DNA of 64,000 bases, taken from Bacteriovoracaceae bacterium (GTDB lineage Bacteria > Bdellovibrionota > Bacteriovoracia > Bacteriovoracales > Bacteriovoracaceae). Location: assembly GCA_021737405.1 (NCBI GenBank), contig JAIPEG010000008.1:1-64000 (forward strand). Reading direction: 5' to 3'. Positions 18,881 to 30,169 of this stretch are shown in pieces. How positions within the stretch are numbered: the first letter of the stretch is position 1; each line of letters opens with the position of its first letter. The notes beneath the pieces were generated by a model. It searched no databases and was not told the origin of the DNA. It saw only the letters and a program-made list of their open reading frames with translations. The position numbers and the translations under genes are program-made.

Positions 18881-19706
18881 TAAAGATATCACCGTTCTTA
18901 TTTTTGATTTTTTAAGAATTGATAAAATCCTACTTTTTATTTTTCTCGTTACACTCATTTTAATCTCCGTAAAAATCGTCAATTTATGGTCAGAAAAATT
19001 ACAAGAGAAACTCTCTGGTAAAAGACTCCAAATTTTACAAGTAACGACCATTTTCTCTTTCGTCACTTATCTCTTTGGCGTCCTTGGAACCTTTTACTTT
19101 GTCTTCCAACCTTCAAAAGAACTCCTTGTGGGTGTTGGTGGCTCGGCCGCAGTCGCCATCGGTTTTGCCCTAAAAGATCTCGTCGGTTCAATGATAGCGG
19201 GCTTTATTTTACTCTTTGATAGACCTTTTCAAGTTGGTGACCGAGTAAGCTTTGGAGATCAATACGGTGAGATTAAAAATATTGGCTTGCGCTCTGTTAG
19301 ATTAATGACCTTAGATGATAATTTAGTGACTATTCCAAACTCAAAGTTTTTAACCGATGTTGTGGCCAGTGGAAATAGCGGAGCCCTTGATATGATGGTT
19401 GTCACTCATTTTTATGTCAGTATTTTTCAGGACCTTAAAGAAGTAAAGGATCTCTTACATGAAGTCCTTATTACCAGCCGTTTTGTTTTTCTAGAAAAAC
19501 CTGTGGTCATTACATTTGAAGAAATTTCTCTCTCCAACACCTTTGTTATCAAAGTAAACCTTAAGGCCTATGTCTTGGATGTAAAATATGAGAAGGCCTT
19601 CTTAAGTGATATCACCATGAGAGGTGGTCAAATATTGGCAAAGTACAATATTCTTCGCCCAATCAAGAATGAAATGGTCTCCCCAGCAACAAAACCTCTA
19701 TCGTAA
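18870..19706 (+). CDS. MscS-family mechanosensitive channel
   Basis: A 278-residue protein with three hydrophobic helices and the MscS core. The third helix has the Gly/Ala packing pattern (GGSAAVAIGFALKDLVGSMIAG, shown in part) leading into FILLFDRPFQVGDRV and the beta domain with IGLRSVRLMTLDDNLVTIPNS. E. coli MscS is 286 residues, so this is a minimal full-length channel. Its ATG 18870 is inside the end of the ATPase gene, an overlap that implies coupled synthesis. Alone it would act as a pressure-relief channel; with the ATPase it may be gated or assembled by ATP, which is inference. Confidence 0.92.
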   Translation: MEANKDITVLIFDFLRIDKILLFIFLVTLILISVKIVNLWSEKLQEKLSGKRLQILQVTTIFSFVTYLFGVLGTFYFVFQPSKELLVGVGGSAAVAIGFALKDLVGSMIAGFILLFDRPFQVGDRVSFGDQYGEIKNIGLRSVRLMTLDDNLVTIPNSKFLTDVVASGNSGALDMMVVTHFYVSIFQDLKEVKDLLHEVLITSRFVFLEKPVVITFEEISLSNTFVIKVNLKAYVLDVKYEKAFLSDITMRGGQILAKYNILRPIKNEMVSPATKPLS

Positions 19707-19711
19707 AATAT

Positions 19712-19738
19712 AAAAAAAGGCCGGTCAAAGACCGGCCT
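19712..19738 (-). terminator. hairpin terminator between convergent mscS-type gene and katG
   Basis: Nine-base stem AGGCCGGTC / GACCGGCCT (19718-19726 with 19730-19738), loop of three bases. On the minus strand it is followed by a run of seven T, a canonical intrinsic terminator for katG. On the plus strand the tail is CAAAACG, so it is weaker for the channel gene. Confidence 0.85.
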
Positions 19739-19762
19739 CAAAACGCATGACAATTCTTTTAA

Positions 19763-22077
<2,315 letters not shown>

Positions 22078-22297
22078 TAAACAGATACTATAAAGGGATA
22101 ACTTAAAACAATGAAGGGATGAGTTAAATAAATATCTTGGACATTGCCATTGATTTCAATCAGGTATCTGCATGTAAAATGCCAGGTAGGCTTTTACCAT
22201 TGCTCAACAATTCGACACTGTAAGTCAAAAGCTAGTTTTAAAATATTAATGGTGTTACCTTAAGAATCCATAATTTTAATAGACACAGGGTTGGCCT

Positions 22298-23092
22298 ATG
22301 AATTCTCTCATTCTTCTCATTCCAGGAAATCCAAGTATCCCAGGAATCTATGATCCCTTCCTTAACCAAGTCGTTGAAGATTTGAGTCTGTCAGGCGAAG
22401 TGGTCTCTAAGGTTCTTCCGCATCTAGGCCAGTGCAACCAAAGGACTGACAAACTAAAAAATGTTCGCGTCCAAGATGTCATTGCCGATCATAAAAGAAC
22501 GATCAATAAATTGATCGAAGAACATCAACCACAACAAGTTTTTCTCATTGGCCACTCTCTTGGGAGCGCCGTCACGATTAGTCTTTACCGCGACCTCTCT
22601 CCAAAGATTGATAGGTTCATCATCGTTTGTCCCTTTTTGGGACCAAGTCCAAATAATTCGAGATATCTAAAGATGTTTCAAAATCCCATTACAAGAATGG
22701 GAATGAAGGGTATTACCTACTCTGGTCTTAAAATTCATAAGGTCTCGCATATTGTTTTTAATAATTGGCTTGGAGACACGCCATTTAATGAGCACATTCC
22801 AAGAGAGATTAGAAAGCCTCACTATATAAAAAACTTCTTCTCTCTCGTTTCTAATTATTTCCCTGATTTTGAGGAACTTAATATTAAAGAAAGAGTGCAA
22901 GAGATGGACCCGGATAAGACCTTCTTTGTTTTTGCACCTAATGATTATTGGGTTCCTGAAGAAACAATCAATTTTTTACCAAAAAATTCTACCTATCACC
23001 GCTGCGAGGATATTGGTCACGACTTTTGTCTTAGAAAAGAGCAGTATCAGTCAGTATCGAAAGTTATTTCAGGTCATTTGAAAAGTATTTGA
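22298..23092 (+). CDS. alpha/beta hydrolase, lipid-droplet-hydrolase-like
   Basis: A 264-residue cytoplasmic protein with the alpha/beta-hydrolase nucleophile elbow GHSLGS (Ser at about residue 89), an oxyanion segment LIPGNPSIPGIYDPF near the N-terminus, and a late His in DIGHDFCLR (about residue 244). The GNPG opening and overall layout resemble the lipid-droplet-associated hydrolase (LDAH) family rather than typical esterases. Substrate unknown, probably a lipid or acyl ester. It stands alone on the plus strand; its last 29 bases overlap the convergent hydrolase gene. Confidence 0.8.
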   Translation: MNSLILLIPGNPSIPGIYDPFLNQVVEDLSLSGEVVSKVLPHLGQCNQRTDKLKNVRVQDVIADHKRTINKLIEEHQPQQVFLIGHSLGSAVTISLYRDLSPKIDRFIIVCPFLGPSPNNSRYLKMFQNPITRMGMKGITYSGLKIHKVSHIVFNNWLGDTPFNEHIPREIRKPHYIKNFFSLVSNYFPDFEELNIKERVQEMDPDKTFFVFAPNDYWVPEETINFLPKNSTYHRCEDIGHDFCLRKEQYQSVSKVISGHLKSI

Positions 23093-24080
23093 AAGTTAGA
23101 TCATTTGCTAAATTGAGTATCTGATCCGTCTCCATATTAAGGGCATGCTTTGCCCCGGGAATACTCACCACCTTCAAAGACTTATTGGTAGTCTGATAAC
23201 GATCATCTACAACCTCTTCCTTTTCGGCCTTTAAAATGAGAGTTTCCGTCTGCAAGGAATAACCTAAGAATGTCCTAAAGGACTTGGTCGCCTCAATCGC
23301 CTCAAGCACCCAGCGCAGGGTCACGCCATAGCTTCCAAGACCTGCCTCAAAACGCATAAACTCAGAGTTCTTATGCTTTTCAGGACTACTCGTTAATTTA
23401 TTGTGGTTAAAATCCATACTCTTATATCGTTTGACGACGATAGGATAATTAATCGCCCTGGCTAAACGATCAAAAAAACGAAGAAGAAAACCAATGATCC
23501 TATTTTCTAAGATTGGATTTACCTTAAGTCTAAAAAGTGGCGTCCAAAAGCTCATTTTTAAAGGTTTATGCTCTGGCCTCAATTGACTAAGAGCTTGAGT
23601 AATCACAACCGAGCCTGTGGAGTGGCTAATGATAAAGGGTCTGACACCATCTGTAAGTGCATGGTTAAAAAACAAAACGACATCAACCACATAATCATCA
23701 AAGCTCTCAACATAGATAAGCTTTTTCTCTCCTGGCCAAACCCGCTCAGATTGGCCTTGCCCCCTAAGATCAACAATATAGACTTCTTTAAAACCACTCT
23801 CCTTTGCCTTCAAAGCCGTTTCATACCAAAAGGGTGCTGGATCTTCTAAGCCTGTAATAATAACCAGTGGGTGAGAAATATTGTCCGAGGAAAAAGAAAA
23901 CTTACTATAGTAATTTTTTGTCTTATTTTTCCCTCGATAATAATTGTCACTCATGTGAGCCTTAATGAGCTCTTGATTCTTCGGTGAAAAAGCGTCGAGG
24001 TAATTAGCTTCTGCCTTTAAGGTAACGGAGGTAAAACACAGTAGAATGGTTATTAAGACACAGGAGTTAGTTTTTTTCAT
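23064..24080 (-). CDS. exported alpha/beta hydrolase, lysophospholipase-like
   Basis: A 338-residue protein with a signal peptide (MKKTNSCVLITILLCFTSVTLKA) and an alpha/beta-hydrolase fold: VDLRGQGQSER after strand 4, nucleophile Ser in SHSTGS (about residue 160), and a late His in PGAKHALNME. The layout resembles lysophospholipase L2 / monoglyceride lipases, so it probably acts on lipids in the periplasm or outside the cell. I used ATG 24080; a TTG two codons upstream is also possible. No strong ribosome site is seen. It converges on the preceding hydrolase gene. Confidence 0.78.
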   Translation of the reverse strand: MKKTNSCVLITILLCFTSVTLKAEANYLDAFSPKNQELIKAHMSDNYYRGKNKTKNYYSKFSFSSDNISHPLVIITGLEDPAPFWYETALKAKESGFKEVYIVDLRGQGQSERVWPGEKKLIYVESFDDYVVDVVLFFNHALTDGVRPFIISHSTGSVVITQALSQLRPEHKPLKMSFWTPLFRLKVNPILENRIIGFLLRFFDRLARAINYPIVVKRYKSMDFNHNKLTSSPEKHKNSEFMRFEAGLGSYGVTLRWVLEAIEATKSFRTFLGYSLQTETLILKAEKEEVVDDRYQTTNKSLKVVSIPGAKHALNMETDQILNLANDLTFKYFSNDLK

Positions 24081-24205
24081 GACCAAAGACTAGCATGAAG
24101 GTCATAAGGAAAAAAAGATAAGTTTCTTGTAAAAGGTTTAGCTTATTGACGAAATAGATCATTCAATATACCCCCTTCCTTGAGTTCTTATTTAGGGAGA
24201 CAGTC

Positions 24206-24511
24206 ATGAGATCACTTTTAATTATTTTGTCATTCGTTTATAGCTTAAATAGCTTTGCTTGGTTCAATGTTCAGGCAAACTGTTGGTTAAATGGTGGCAC
24301 AAATGCCGTATGTGAAGCTTGTAATAATACTTATCAGCCTCTCTATTGTGAAATGCAGGTTCAAGGTGTGACAAATGCATCTTATTGGTTTGATGGTTTT
24401 CAAAATGGTTATGTATATTCAGGACAATGCATTCGCGGCGTGGTCTATGCCAATAACCCCTATGTCGACCCTCTTGTGAATGCTCGCGCGGTCGTTAGAT
24501 GCAGGTTCTAA
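24206..24511 (+). CDS. small Cys-rich secreted protein
   Basis: A 101-residue product with a signal peptide (MRSLLIILSFVYSLNSFA) and a mature part of about 83 residues with seven Cys, many Asn, Tyr, Val and Gly. The Cys pattern (CWLN..CEACNN..YCEM..GQCIRG..RCRF) suggests several disulfide bonds. GGGAG upstream of ATG 24206 supports the start. It ends directly against the stop of the convergent phosphodiesterase gene. No family is recognised; a small secreted effector, inhibitor or surface domain are all possible. Confidence 0.6.
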   Translation: MRSLLIILSFVYSLNSFAWFNVQANCWLNGGTNAVCEACNNTYQPLYCEMQVQGVTNASYWFDGFQNGYVYSGQCIRGVVYANNPYVDPLVNARAVVRCRF

Positions 24512-25243
24512 TTAAAGGGTTTTAAGCTCACATAATTCATATTCATCGGTGATGATAAAATCGACCCCTTTCTTACGGGCCTTTCCAATTTGTTCCTCAC
24601 TATTCATAGTCCAAAGGCCAGTCTCTTTGCCCAGGAAGCCAAAAAGTGGTGTTACTAAGCTCAAGCGTTTATTAAGAGCGACGCCATTATAAAAAAGTCC
24701 TCGTGGAATAAAGCGACTCAAAAGAATTCCCTTAGTAAAAGGCCAGCGTTTTTTAAGAGGCCTTAAAGCACGTTTCTTAAAAGATAAGAAGCGAAGCTTA
24801 GGATAATTAATGAGCCCGCTCTTCTCCATTACTTTAAAAAATTGTTCACTAGGAATTTGTTTTAAATCCACAAAGAGATGGCCTTTAAATGAGCTCAAGT
24901 GACTAAGGGCTTCACCAAGTAGAGGTAAGTTTTCACCATTTTCTAAAAAGCAAAATTGATCTATCTCTTTAAAATTAACTTTTTTAATTTTTTGTCCTCG
25001 TGGGCAAAGCTCTCCTGAAAGCCCCTCACCTAGCCGACTATCATGATACAACAAAGGCACCCCGTCCTTTGTGAATTGAATATCAAACTCAACTCCGTCA
25101 ACGGCTTTAGAGACTGCGATATCTATTCCCTCAAGACTGTTATCAGGAGCAGCGCCCATCATCACCCGATGAGAGATACAATCTTGTCCATTAGCGAGAG
25201 AGCACCAAAATATAAGAACTAAAAGAAACCGTGGTTTAAACAT
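24512..25243 (-). CDS. exported glycerophosphodiester phosphodiesterase-like protein
   Basis: A 243-residue protein with a signal peptide (to about residue 19). The GDPD fold is shown by SHRVMMGAAPDNSLEGI at the N-terminus, DGVEFDIQFTKDGVPLLYHD, and a C-terminal VDFIITDEYE. The family splits glycerophosphodiesters into sn-glycerol 3-phosphate and an alcohol. The usual HRG and PENT are changed to HRV and PDNS, but both catalytic His (HR and HD) and the metal-binding Glu/Asp of EFD are present, so activity is likely though the substrate could differ. It is slightly short for the periplasmic GlpQ type. Confidence 0.82.
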   Translation of the reverse strand: MFKPRFLLVLIFWCSLANGQDCISHRVMMGAAPDNSLEGIDIAVSKAVDGVEFDIQFTKDGVPLLYHDSRLGEGLSGELCPRGQKIKKVNFKEIDQFCFLENGENLPLLGEALSHLSSFKGHLFVDLKQIPSEQFFKVMEKSGLINYPKLRFLSFKKRALRPLKKRWPFTKGILLSRFIPRGLFYNGVALNKRLSLVTPLFGFLGKETGLWTMNSEEQIGKARKKGVDFIITDEYELCELKTL

Positions 25244-25416
25244 GGGCGGACATTATCACAGTAAAAATTAAGGAACATTTATTGGGTAAATATTTACAAA
25301 TGCTTAAAGATCACGCTGACAGTCCCTAAGTTGCTGAATTCACGAGAAGTAGCGACCATTTCCATTTCTACCAAAGAGCGCTATAAAAACGCTTAACAAA
25401 TAAAATAGGAGCCCAT

Positions 25417-26130
25417 GTGAAAGTCTTGCAGATTACCCTGATATGCTTGCTTCTAAATTTTTGTCTTACTTCAAAGTCCCATGCCAATTTGTCTCGTGAT
25501 CAACTCAATCAACTCTCAAACCTCAGCCTTGAAGACCTAAAATCCAGACTTAACGCTATTGTTTCGGCCTCCCATGATTCCATGGGCTATGACCGTGCTA
25601 AAAAGGCCATCTTCGAAAAAATAGACAACCACCAAGGTCAAGTCTGTTGTGTCTATTCAAGAAATAACTGCAAAAAATTATCTAAAGTCCCTAGTCACAA
25701 AATCATGAATATTGAGCACACTTGGCCTCAGTCTCTTGGAGCAAGAGGCACGGCCAAGAGTGACCTTCATCACCTCTATCCAACCACAAGTAGCATCAAC
25801 TCAACTCGTTCAAATTTTCCTTTCTGTGAAGTAAGGACAATCAAGTGGCAGGGTGACGGCAGTAAGATGGGAAAAGACAGAGCAGGCACCATCTGCTTTG
25901 AACCACCAGCGAGACACAAGGGTGATGTGGCAAGAGCGATGTTTTATTTTTCTATTCGCTATAAGTACCAGATCGATAGAATGCAGGAAGACGTATTAAG
26001 AAAGTGGCATCACCAAGACCCAGTTGATAGTGACGAACTTGAAAGACATAGATTGATCACCAATTATCAACATAATATAAATGTCTTTATTGAGAACCCT
26101 GAACTGGTGGATGAAGTCACAAACTTTTAA
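25417..26130 (+). CDS. secreted endonuclease I family nuclease
   Basis: A 237-residue protein with a signal peptide and the endonuclease I (EndA/NucM) core: a helix-rich YDRAKKAIFEKID segment, NIEHTWPQS with the catalytic His (about residue 99), and DLHHLYPTTSSINSTRSN, which supplies the metal-binding Asn and further His. Two to four Cys may pair. These enzymes degrade DNA and sometimes RNA in the periplasm or medium. The start is GTG 25417 with AGGAG five bases upstream; an overlapping ATG at 25415 is out of frame. In a predatory lifestyle it could digest prey DNA, which is inference. Confidence 0.9.
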   Translation: MKVLQITLICLLLNFCLTSKSHANLSRDQLNQLSNLSLEDLKSRLNAIVSASHDSMGYDRAKKAIFEKIDNHQGQVCCVYSRNNCKKLSKVPSHKIMNIEHTWPQSLGARGTAKSDLHHLYPTTSSINSTRSNFPFCEVRTIKWQGDGSKMGKDRAGTICFEPPARHKGDVARAMFYFSIRYKYQIDRMQEDVLRKWHHQDPVDSDELERHRLITNYQHNINVFIENPELVDEVTNF

Positions 26131-26223
26131 CTAAAAAGTCTCTAATAAAACCAGTAGCTTAGGCATTCAAGAGAGTAAAATAATACGCTAAGACCTCAAT
26201 ATTAATGCCATTTTTCCGATAAG

Positions 26224-26240
26224 CCTCTTATCTAAAGAGG
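26224..26240 (+). promoter_or_regulatory. hairpin covering the ribosome-binding site of the ABC ATPase gene
   Basis: CCTCTT (26224-26229) can pair fully with AAGAGG (26235-26240) across a five-base loop. The second arm contains the AGAGG ribosome-binding site, five bases before ATG 26246. When folded the site would be closed. Whether it is regulated is unknown. Confidence 0.4.
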
Positions 26241-26245
26241 TAAGA

Positions 26246-26977
26246 ATGTCAGCTATAAAAATTAAAAATTTGCATAAGAGATTTCAGGACAATGTTGCTG
26301 TTGATGATATTTCTTTTGATATCCCCTATGGGAAGATTACCGCTTTGCTTGGATCAAATGGAGCGGGTAAATCCACCACTCTAAATATGATTGCAGGAAT
26401 TCTTATTCCGACATCTGGCACCATTGAATTCGGTGGAAAAAACTTTAATGACCACTACAAAGAAATCAAATCAAATCTTGGTTACCTTACTTGTGACATG
26501 GCCCTCTATGAGAGTTTCTCCGTTTTAGAAACCCTTCAACTGTTAGGGGAATTGAAGGGCTTTACTCGTAAGAGAACGATGGATCGCATTGAGGAACTCG
26601 TTGATCGGTTCTCGTTGGCGGAAATACTTGAAAAGCACTATTCAGAACTTTCAAGTGGCCAAAAACAACGCTCCCTCATATCAGCATCGATTATCCATGA
26701 CCCCGACATCTTAATTTTTGATGAGGTTACCGCTTCACTAGATTTAATCATTTCAAAAAACATAATGGATTTTCTAAAAGAAGAAAAAGAAAGAGGCAAG
26801 GCCATTATTTTTTCAACTCATATTTTAAGCGAAGTCGAGTATCTGAGTGACCGAATCCTTATGATAGAAAAGGGAAAACTTGTCAAAGAAACCGACTATA
26901 GAGAGCTTATCAGATCATCTAATTCAAAGAACATTACGGAAGCCTTCTACAAGGCCTTAAAAGAAGAGGCCGCATGA
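26246..26977 (+). CDS. ABC transporter ATP-binding protein, NatA-like
   Basis: A 243-residue ABC ATPase: Walker A LGSNGAGKST (residues about 35-44), signature LSSGQKQRSL, Walker B DILIFDEVTASLD and the switch His in FSTHILSEVEYL. The order and length match ATPases of the Na+ exporter/ABC-2 group. Two small changes are visible: the signature has LSSGQ with Lys-Gln-Arg after it, and the D-loop is ASLD. It overlaps the permease gene by four bases (ATGA), so the two make one exporter. Confidence 0.95.
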   Translation: MSAIKIKNLHKRFQDNVAVDDISFDIPYGKITALLGSNGAGKSTTLNMIAGILIPTSGTIEFGGKNFNDHYKEIKSNLGYLTCDMALYESFSVLETLQLLGELKGFTRKRTMDRIEELVDRFSLAEILEKHYSELSSGQKQRSLISASIIHDPDILIFDEVTASLDLIISKNIMDFLKEEKERGKAIIFSTHILSEVEYLSDRILMIEKGKLVKETDYRELIRSSNSKNITEAFYKALKEEAA

Positions 26978-29145
26978 TCTCGATCAGAAATATCAAAGTA
27001 GTTTTTAAAAAGGAATTCCTTCAAATCATGAGGGATAAATCGGCACTTTTCACAAACTTCTTCGTTCCTCTTTTTGGCTTACCTCTATACTTAATTCTTA
27101 TCCTTGAGGCCACGAGCTATGAGAGCGCTCAAAAAGATGCCCCCATTAAAGATGACTCGGTATTTAAAATTAGTTACCAAGGTGATGTTGATCAAGAATT
27201 AATCGAACATTTATCTCTTAACAAGAAGATCGAACTCACAAAAGTCGAATCTTCTGCAACAGAAAAAGAGATCATTGATTATCGCAATAAATTAAAAAGG
27301 ATGTTATCCCTTGAGGCAAAAATAAATTCCTTTAAAGACAATATTAAGCAAGAGAAAGCAGTCCTTAAAGAAAATCATGAAGATTATGCCAAGGCTCAGG
27401 CTGATTTTTCTGAGACCTTAAAATTATTAAAAGATAAATTTAGTAGTAAAGCCGATCTCCACATGGCCATTTTTACAAATGAAGATGGTATTAGGGTCAC
27501 CTACTTCTTTCACTCCGAAGAAAGTAAAGTCTCTAGCGCAGCATTAAGGCTTACTAAAAAAGAAATAAAGAAACATGAAAAAGAAATGGTAAAAACATTT
27601 AAAGAGACTTTAAAGATTCAGCAAAAGGACTTAGAACCATTTTATTTTCGAGAAGTAAATATTGATAAATCACCTTCCGTTTTCTTAAAAATAATTGGAG
27701 GAGGCATTGGTGGTGGGATTCTCTTTCTTCTCCTAATTGCCACTTTTAATCCAACAATCAATACAACAATCGGAGAAAGGGATCAAAACACTTTTAAAGT
27801 GCTATTGATGAACCCGCTGAGCCTACACGAGATTTTCATTGGTAAATATCTAAATGTTGCCCTTCAGGGTATGATGACTCTTATTCCTTACAGTATTCAA
27901 TTTCTTATCTTATATGCTTGGGGAAATTCCTTTTTTCTTTTTGATCAAATCCCTCCCGTGTCTGGATTAAAGCTTCTCACCCTTATTCTCACGACAGTCT
28001 CTTCTGCTATGCTAATTTCATCCATGTGTTTTCTAGCGTGCTCTTTTGCAAAGACAAGGGTTCAGGCGCAATCTCTTATTACTCTTCTTATGTTTTCAAT
28101 TGCTATTCCCTTAGGAACAGTCGGAGTAATGGGCGTAAAACTCAGTAAAGTCACGGCCTTAATTCCTCTTATCAATACTCCCCTCGCTACAGAAAACCTT
28201 ATGCAGCTCACTCCTGATTACCTCAGTATCGCAATAGGAATGATCACGAACCTAGGTGCTTCTTTAATCCTCATATGGTTCTCCCTTGGTGCTTTTCTCG
28301 TTCAATGGAAGGGAAAATCTGACTCAAAAGGGCTTAGCGATTTACTTGATAGCAAAAGACGAAAATCAAAATTTCTTACTCCTGCTCACGCTTTCTTGGC
28401 CTTTGCCTTGGCATTTTTAGGTTACACCTATGGAAGTTTGGTTCTTTCAACCTTAAAAATAGAGCTACTTTTGTATCTCTTTTCCCCTATCCTTTTTTGT
28501 CTTGGCACGGCGATTTTCATTACCAATTACTCAGGACTTGATTTATCTAAAATCATTAAGTGGAAGGGCATTTCGAGGATTTATGCTTTCAAACTCACAA
28601 TAGCGGCTTTTTCATTATCTCTAATGTTTAACCTCCTATTAAAGAACTCAATCGTTCTAGAATTATTCAAAGTTGATTTCCCACCCATCTTTGAATCAAA
28701 TCAATTTGTCTCTATACTTGGATATTTTCTTCTCTTTGCCGTTATTCCTGGTTTCGTCGAAGAAATCCTTTTCAGAGGTATAATTTTTAACGGTTTTAGA
28801 AAACAGTATAGTTTCCTCATTTCAACTATCGTCTCAAGCTTACTTTTTGGAATCATTCATTTCTCTATGTTTAAATTCGGCCATACATTTGTCATCGGAC
28901 TTTTCTTGGCCTTTGTCTATGAAAAGAGAGGCCTCTTCTCATGCATAGCTTTTCACACTCTTTTTAATTCCTTTGGATTAATATTTGGACTAAACGACTT
29001 TTCCTCTAAATTAATAGCATCAGCGACCCCCATCCATTGTTGGATCATTATCCCCTCGGCCCTTGTTCTCTCCTCTTTTCTCATTGTATCGAAAAAGAAC
29101 GATCCCAATGAAATAGAAGATAGATCATACAAAGAGGTGGCATAG
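26974..29145 (+). CDS. ABC-2 permease (NatB-like) fused to a CPBP intramembrane protease
   Basis: A 723-residue membrane protein. The N-terminal 430 residues are an ABC-2 permease: first helix, a large extracytoplasmic helical loop (about 45-225), then five or six helices, with the GERDQNTFKVLLMNP segment typical of NatB. From about residue 470 a second set of helices ends in a CPBP (CAAX-like) protease: EEILFRG (about 590) with the paired Glu and Arg, then GIIHFSMFKFGH and FHTLFNSFG giving the two His. All catalytic residues are present. Such fusions are known. Exported substrate unknown; probably a peptide or cation. Confidence 0.9.
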   Translation: MISIRNIKVVFKKEFLQIMRDKSALFTNFFVPLFGLPLYLILILEATSYESAQKDAPIKDDSVFKISYQGDVDQELIEHLSLNKKIELTKVESSATEKEIIDYRNKLKRMLSLEAKINSFKDNIKQEKAVLKENHEDYAKAQADFSETLKLLKDKFSSKADLHMAIFTNEDGIRVTYFFHSEESKVSSAALRLTKKEIKKHEKEMVKTFKETLKIQQKDLEPFYFREVNIDKSPSVFLKIIGGGIGGGILFLLLIATFNPTINTTIGERDQNTFKVLLMNPLSLHEIFIGKYLNVALQGMMTLIPYSIQFLILYAWGNSFFLFDQIPPVSGLKLLTLILTTVSSAMLISSMCFLACSFAKTRVQAQSLITLLMFSIAIPLGTVGVMGVKLSKVTALIPLINTPLATENLMQLTPDYLSIAIGMITNLGASLILIWFSLGAFLVQWKGKSDSKGLSDLLDSKRRKSKFLTPAHAFLAFALAFLGYTYGSLVLSTLKIELLLYLFSPILFCLGTAIFITNYSGLDLSKIIKWKGISRIYAFKLTIAAFSLSLMFNLLLKNSIVLELFKVDFPPIFESNQFVSILGYFLLFAVIPGFVEEILFRGIIFNGFRKQYSFLISTIVSSLLFGIIHFSMFKFGHTFVIGLFLAFVYEKRGLFSCIAFHTLFNSFGLIFGLNDFSSKLIASATPIHCWIIIPSALVLSSFLIVSKKNDPNEIEDRSYKEVA

Positions 29146-29206
29146 AGCAGCTTTTTAAATCAACCTAATGGATGATTTATTCCAAATCATTTGATACTTT
29201 CAGAGG

Positions 29207-30169
29207 ATGACACAAAGAAAACTAGTGCTGTCTTTAGCAGCGCTTATATTTATTTCTACAGGAGTTTATCTCTTTAACTATGAGCGCCATAAAGAAGATT
29301 TCCTCCCGATTAAAATAAAAAAAGCACTTGTTTCAAAAAATAAGAAAAAGGCAAAATCATGGCCTACATATATTGAAACCCTTAAAAATCTAACTTCTGA
29401 CTCAAATCCTTTAGTTGAATCTAATTCTTTAGAATCGATAAAGAGCATTGAAAAGACTCTTAAAAATAAAACTACTCCAAAAAAAGCAGAATTAGATCAG
29501 GCCATTAAGGCCATAGAGGAAGTCATCTCAAAAGATCCACTTGTTTACTCAAGCTACAAGGCTAAGCTAATCATGCTTTTAACAAGAGAAGAGGTTCACA
29601 AGGAAGAGGTTCCAGACGATACTATCGAAGAACTTTTAGACATTATGGCGGGCTTTGATATCTCAAGTGAGGAGGCCTTAAGAAAAGAGTCCTTTCTTAT
29701 CGCAAGGACCAATAATAAACTTAACGAGCTCGAAAAGGATATTATTCAACTCTCCCTAGACCTTGAGAAAATTGAAAGTCCTGAAGAGAGTGAAAGAGTG
29801 GAAGTCGCGATTCTCACTAAACTATTAGAGATGCAAGAAAGTGAGAATCTCCTAGAGGATAAGTTACTTTCACAAGATAATTTTCAAAACGAGGACCTGG
29901 TTGATATTCCTCTATACAGGTCTTTGGCAAAAAAGGACTACCAAGAAGTCATCGATTCCTCACAGGCTTTAATAGAACGTTATCCAAACTCAATTAGTGG
30001 CTACTTCTTTTTGATTAAGGCCCTAGAACTTAATGGTCAAAATGAAGAGGCCAGTGAGGTCATCAAACAAAGTGAACTTGATACTGAAGATCTTAGAGAG
30101 TTAGAGCTTCGCTTAAGAAGATCTCAAAATATCAATCCCAATGAATACTGGAAACATTTAAGATTTTAA
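29207..30169 (+). CDS. membrane-anchored helical repeat (TPR-like) protein
   Basis: A 320-residue protein with one N-terminal membrane anchor (about residues 6-23) and a Lys/Glu-rich helical body. The last third (DYQEVIDSSQALIERYPNSISGYFFLIKALELNGQ, in parts) looks like one or two TPR units. AGAGG touches the ATG 29207 with no spacer; an in-frame stop 13 bases upstream excludes an earlier start, and the next GTG is at codon 7. It follows the ABC genes by 61 bases and may be cotranscribed. Function unknown; TPR-like proteins usually scaffold protein contacts. Confidence 0.65.
   Translation: MTQRKLVLSLAALIFISTGVYLFNYERHKEDFLPIKIKKALVSKNKKKAKSWPTYIETLKNLTSDSNPLVESNSLESIKSIEKTLKNKTTPKKAELDQAIKAIEEVISKDPLVYSSYKAKLIMLLTREEVHKEEVPDDTIEELLDIMAGFDISSEEALRKESFLIARTNNKLNELEKDIIQLSLDLEKIESPEESERVEVAILTKLLEMQESENLLEDKLLSQDNFQNEDLVDIPLYRSLAKKDYQEVIDSSQALIERYPNSISGYFFLIKALELNGQNEEASEVIKQSELDTEDLRELELRLRRSQNINPNEYWKHLRF

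Noticed and set aside
29172..29190. Hairpin ATGATTT / AAATCAT after the ABC permease gene as a terminator
   Set aside because: All but two pairs are A-T and there is no T run after it, so it would be weak.
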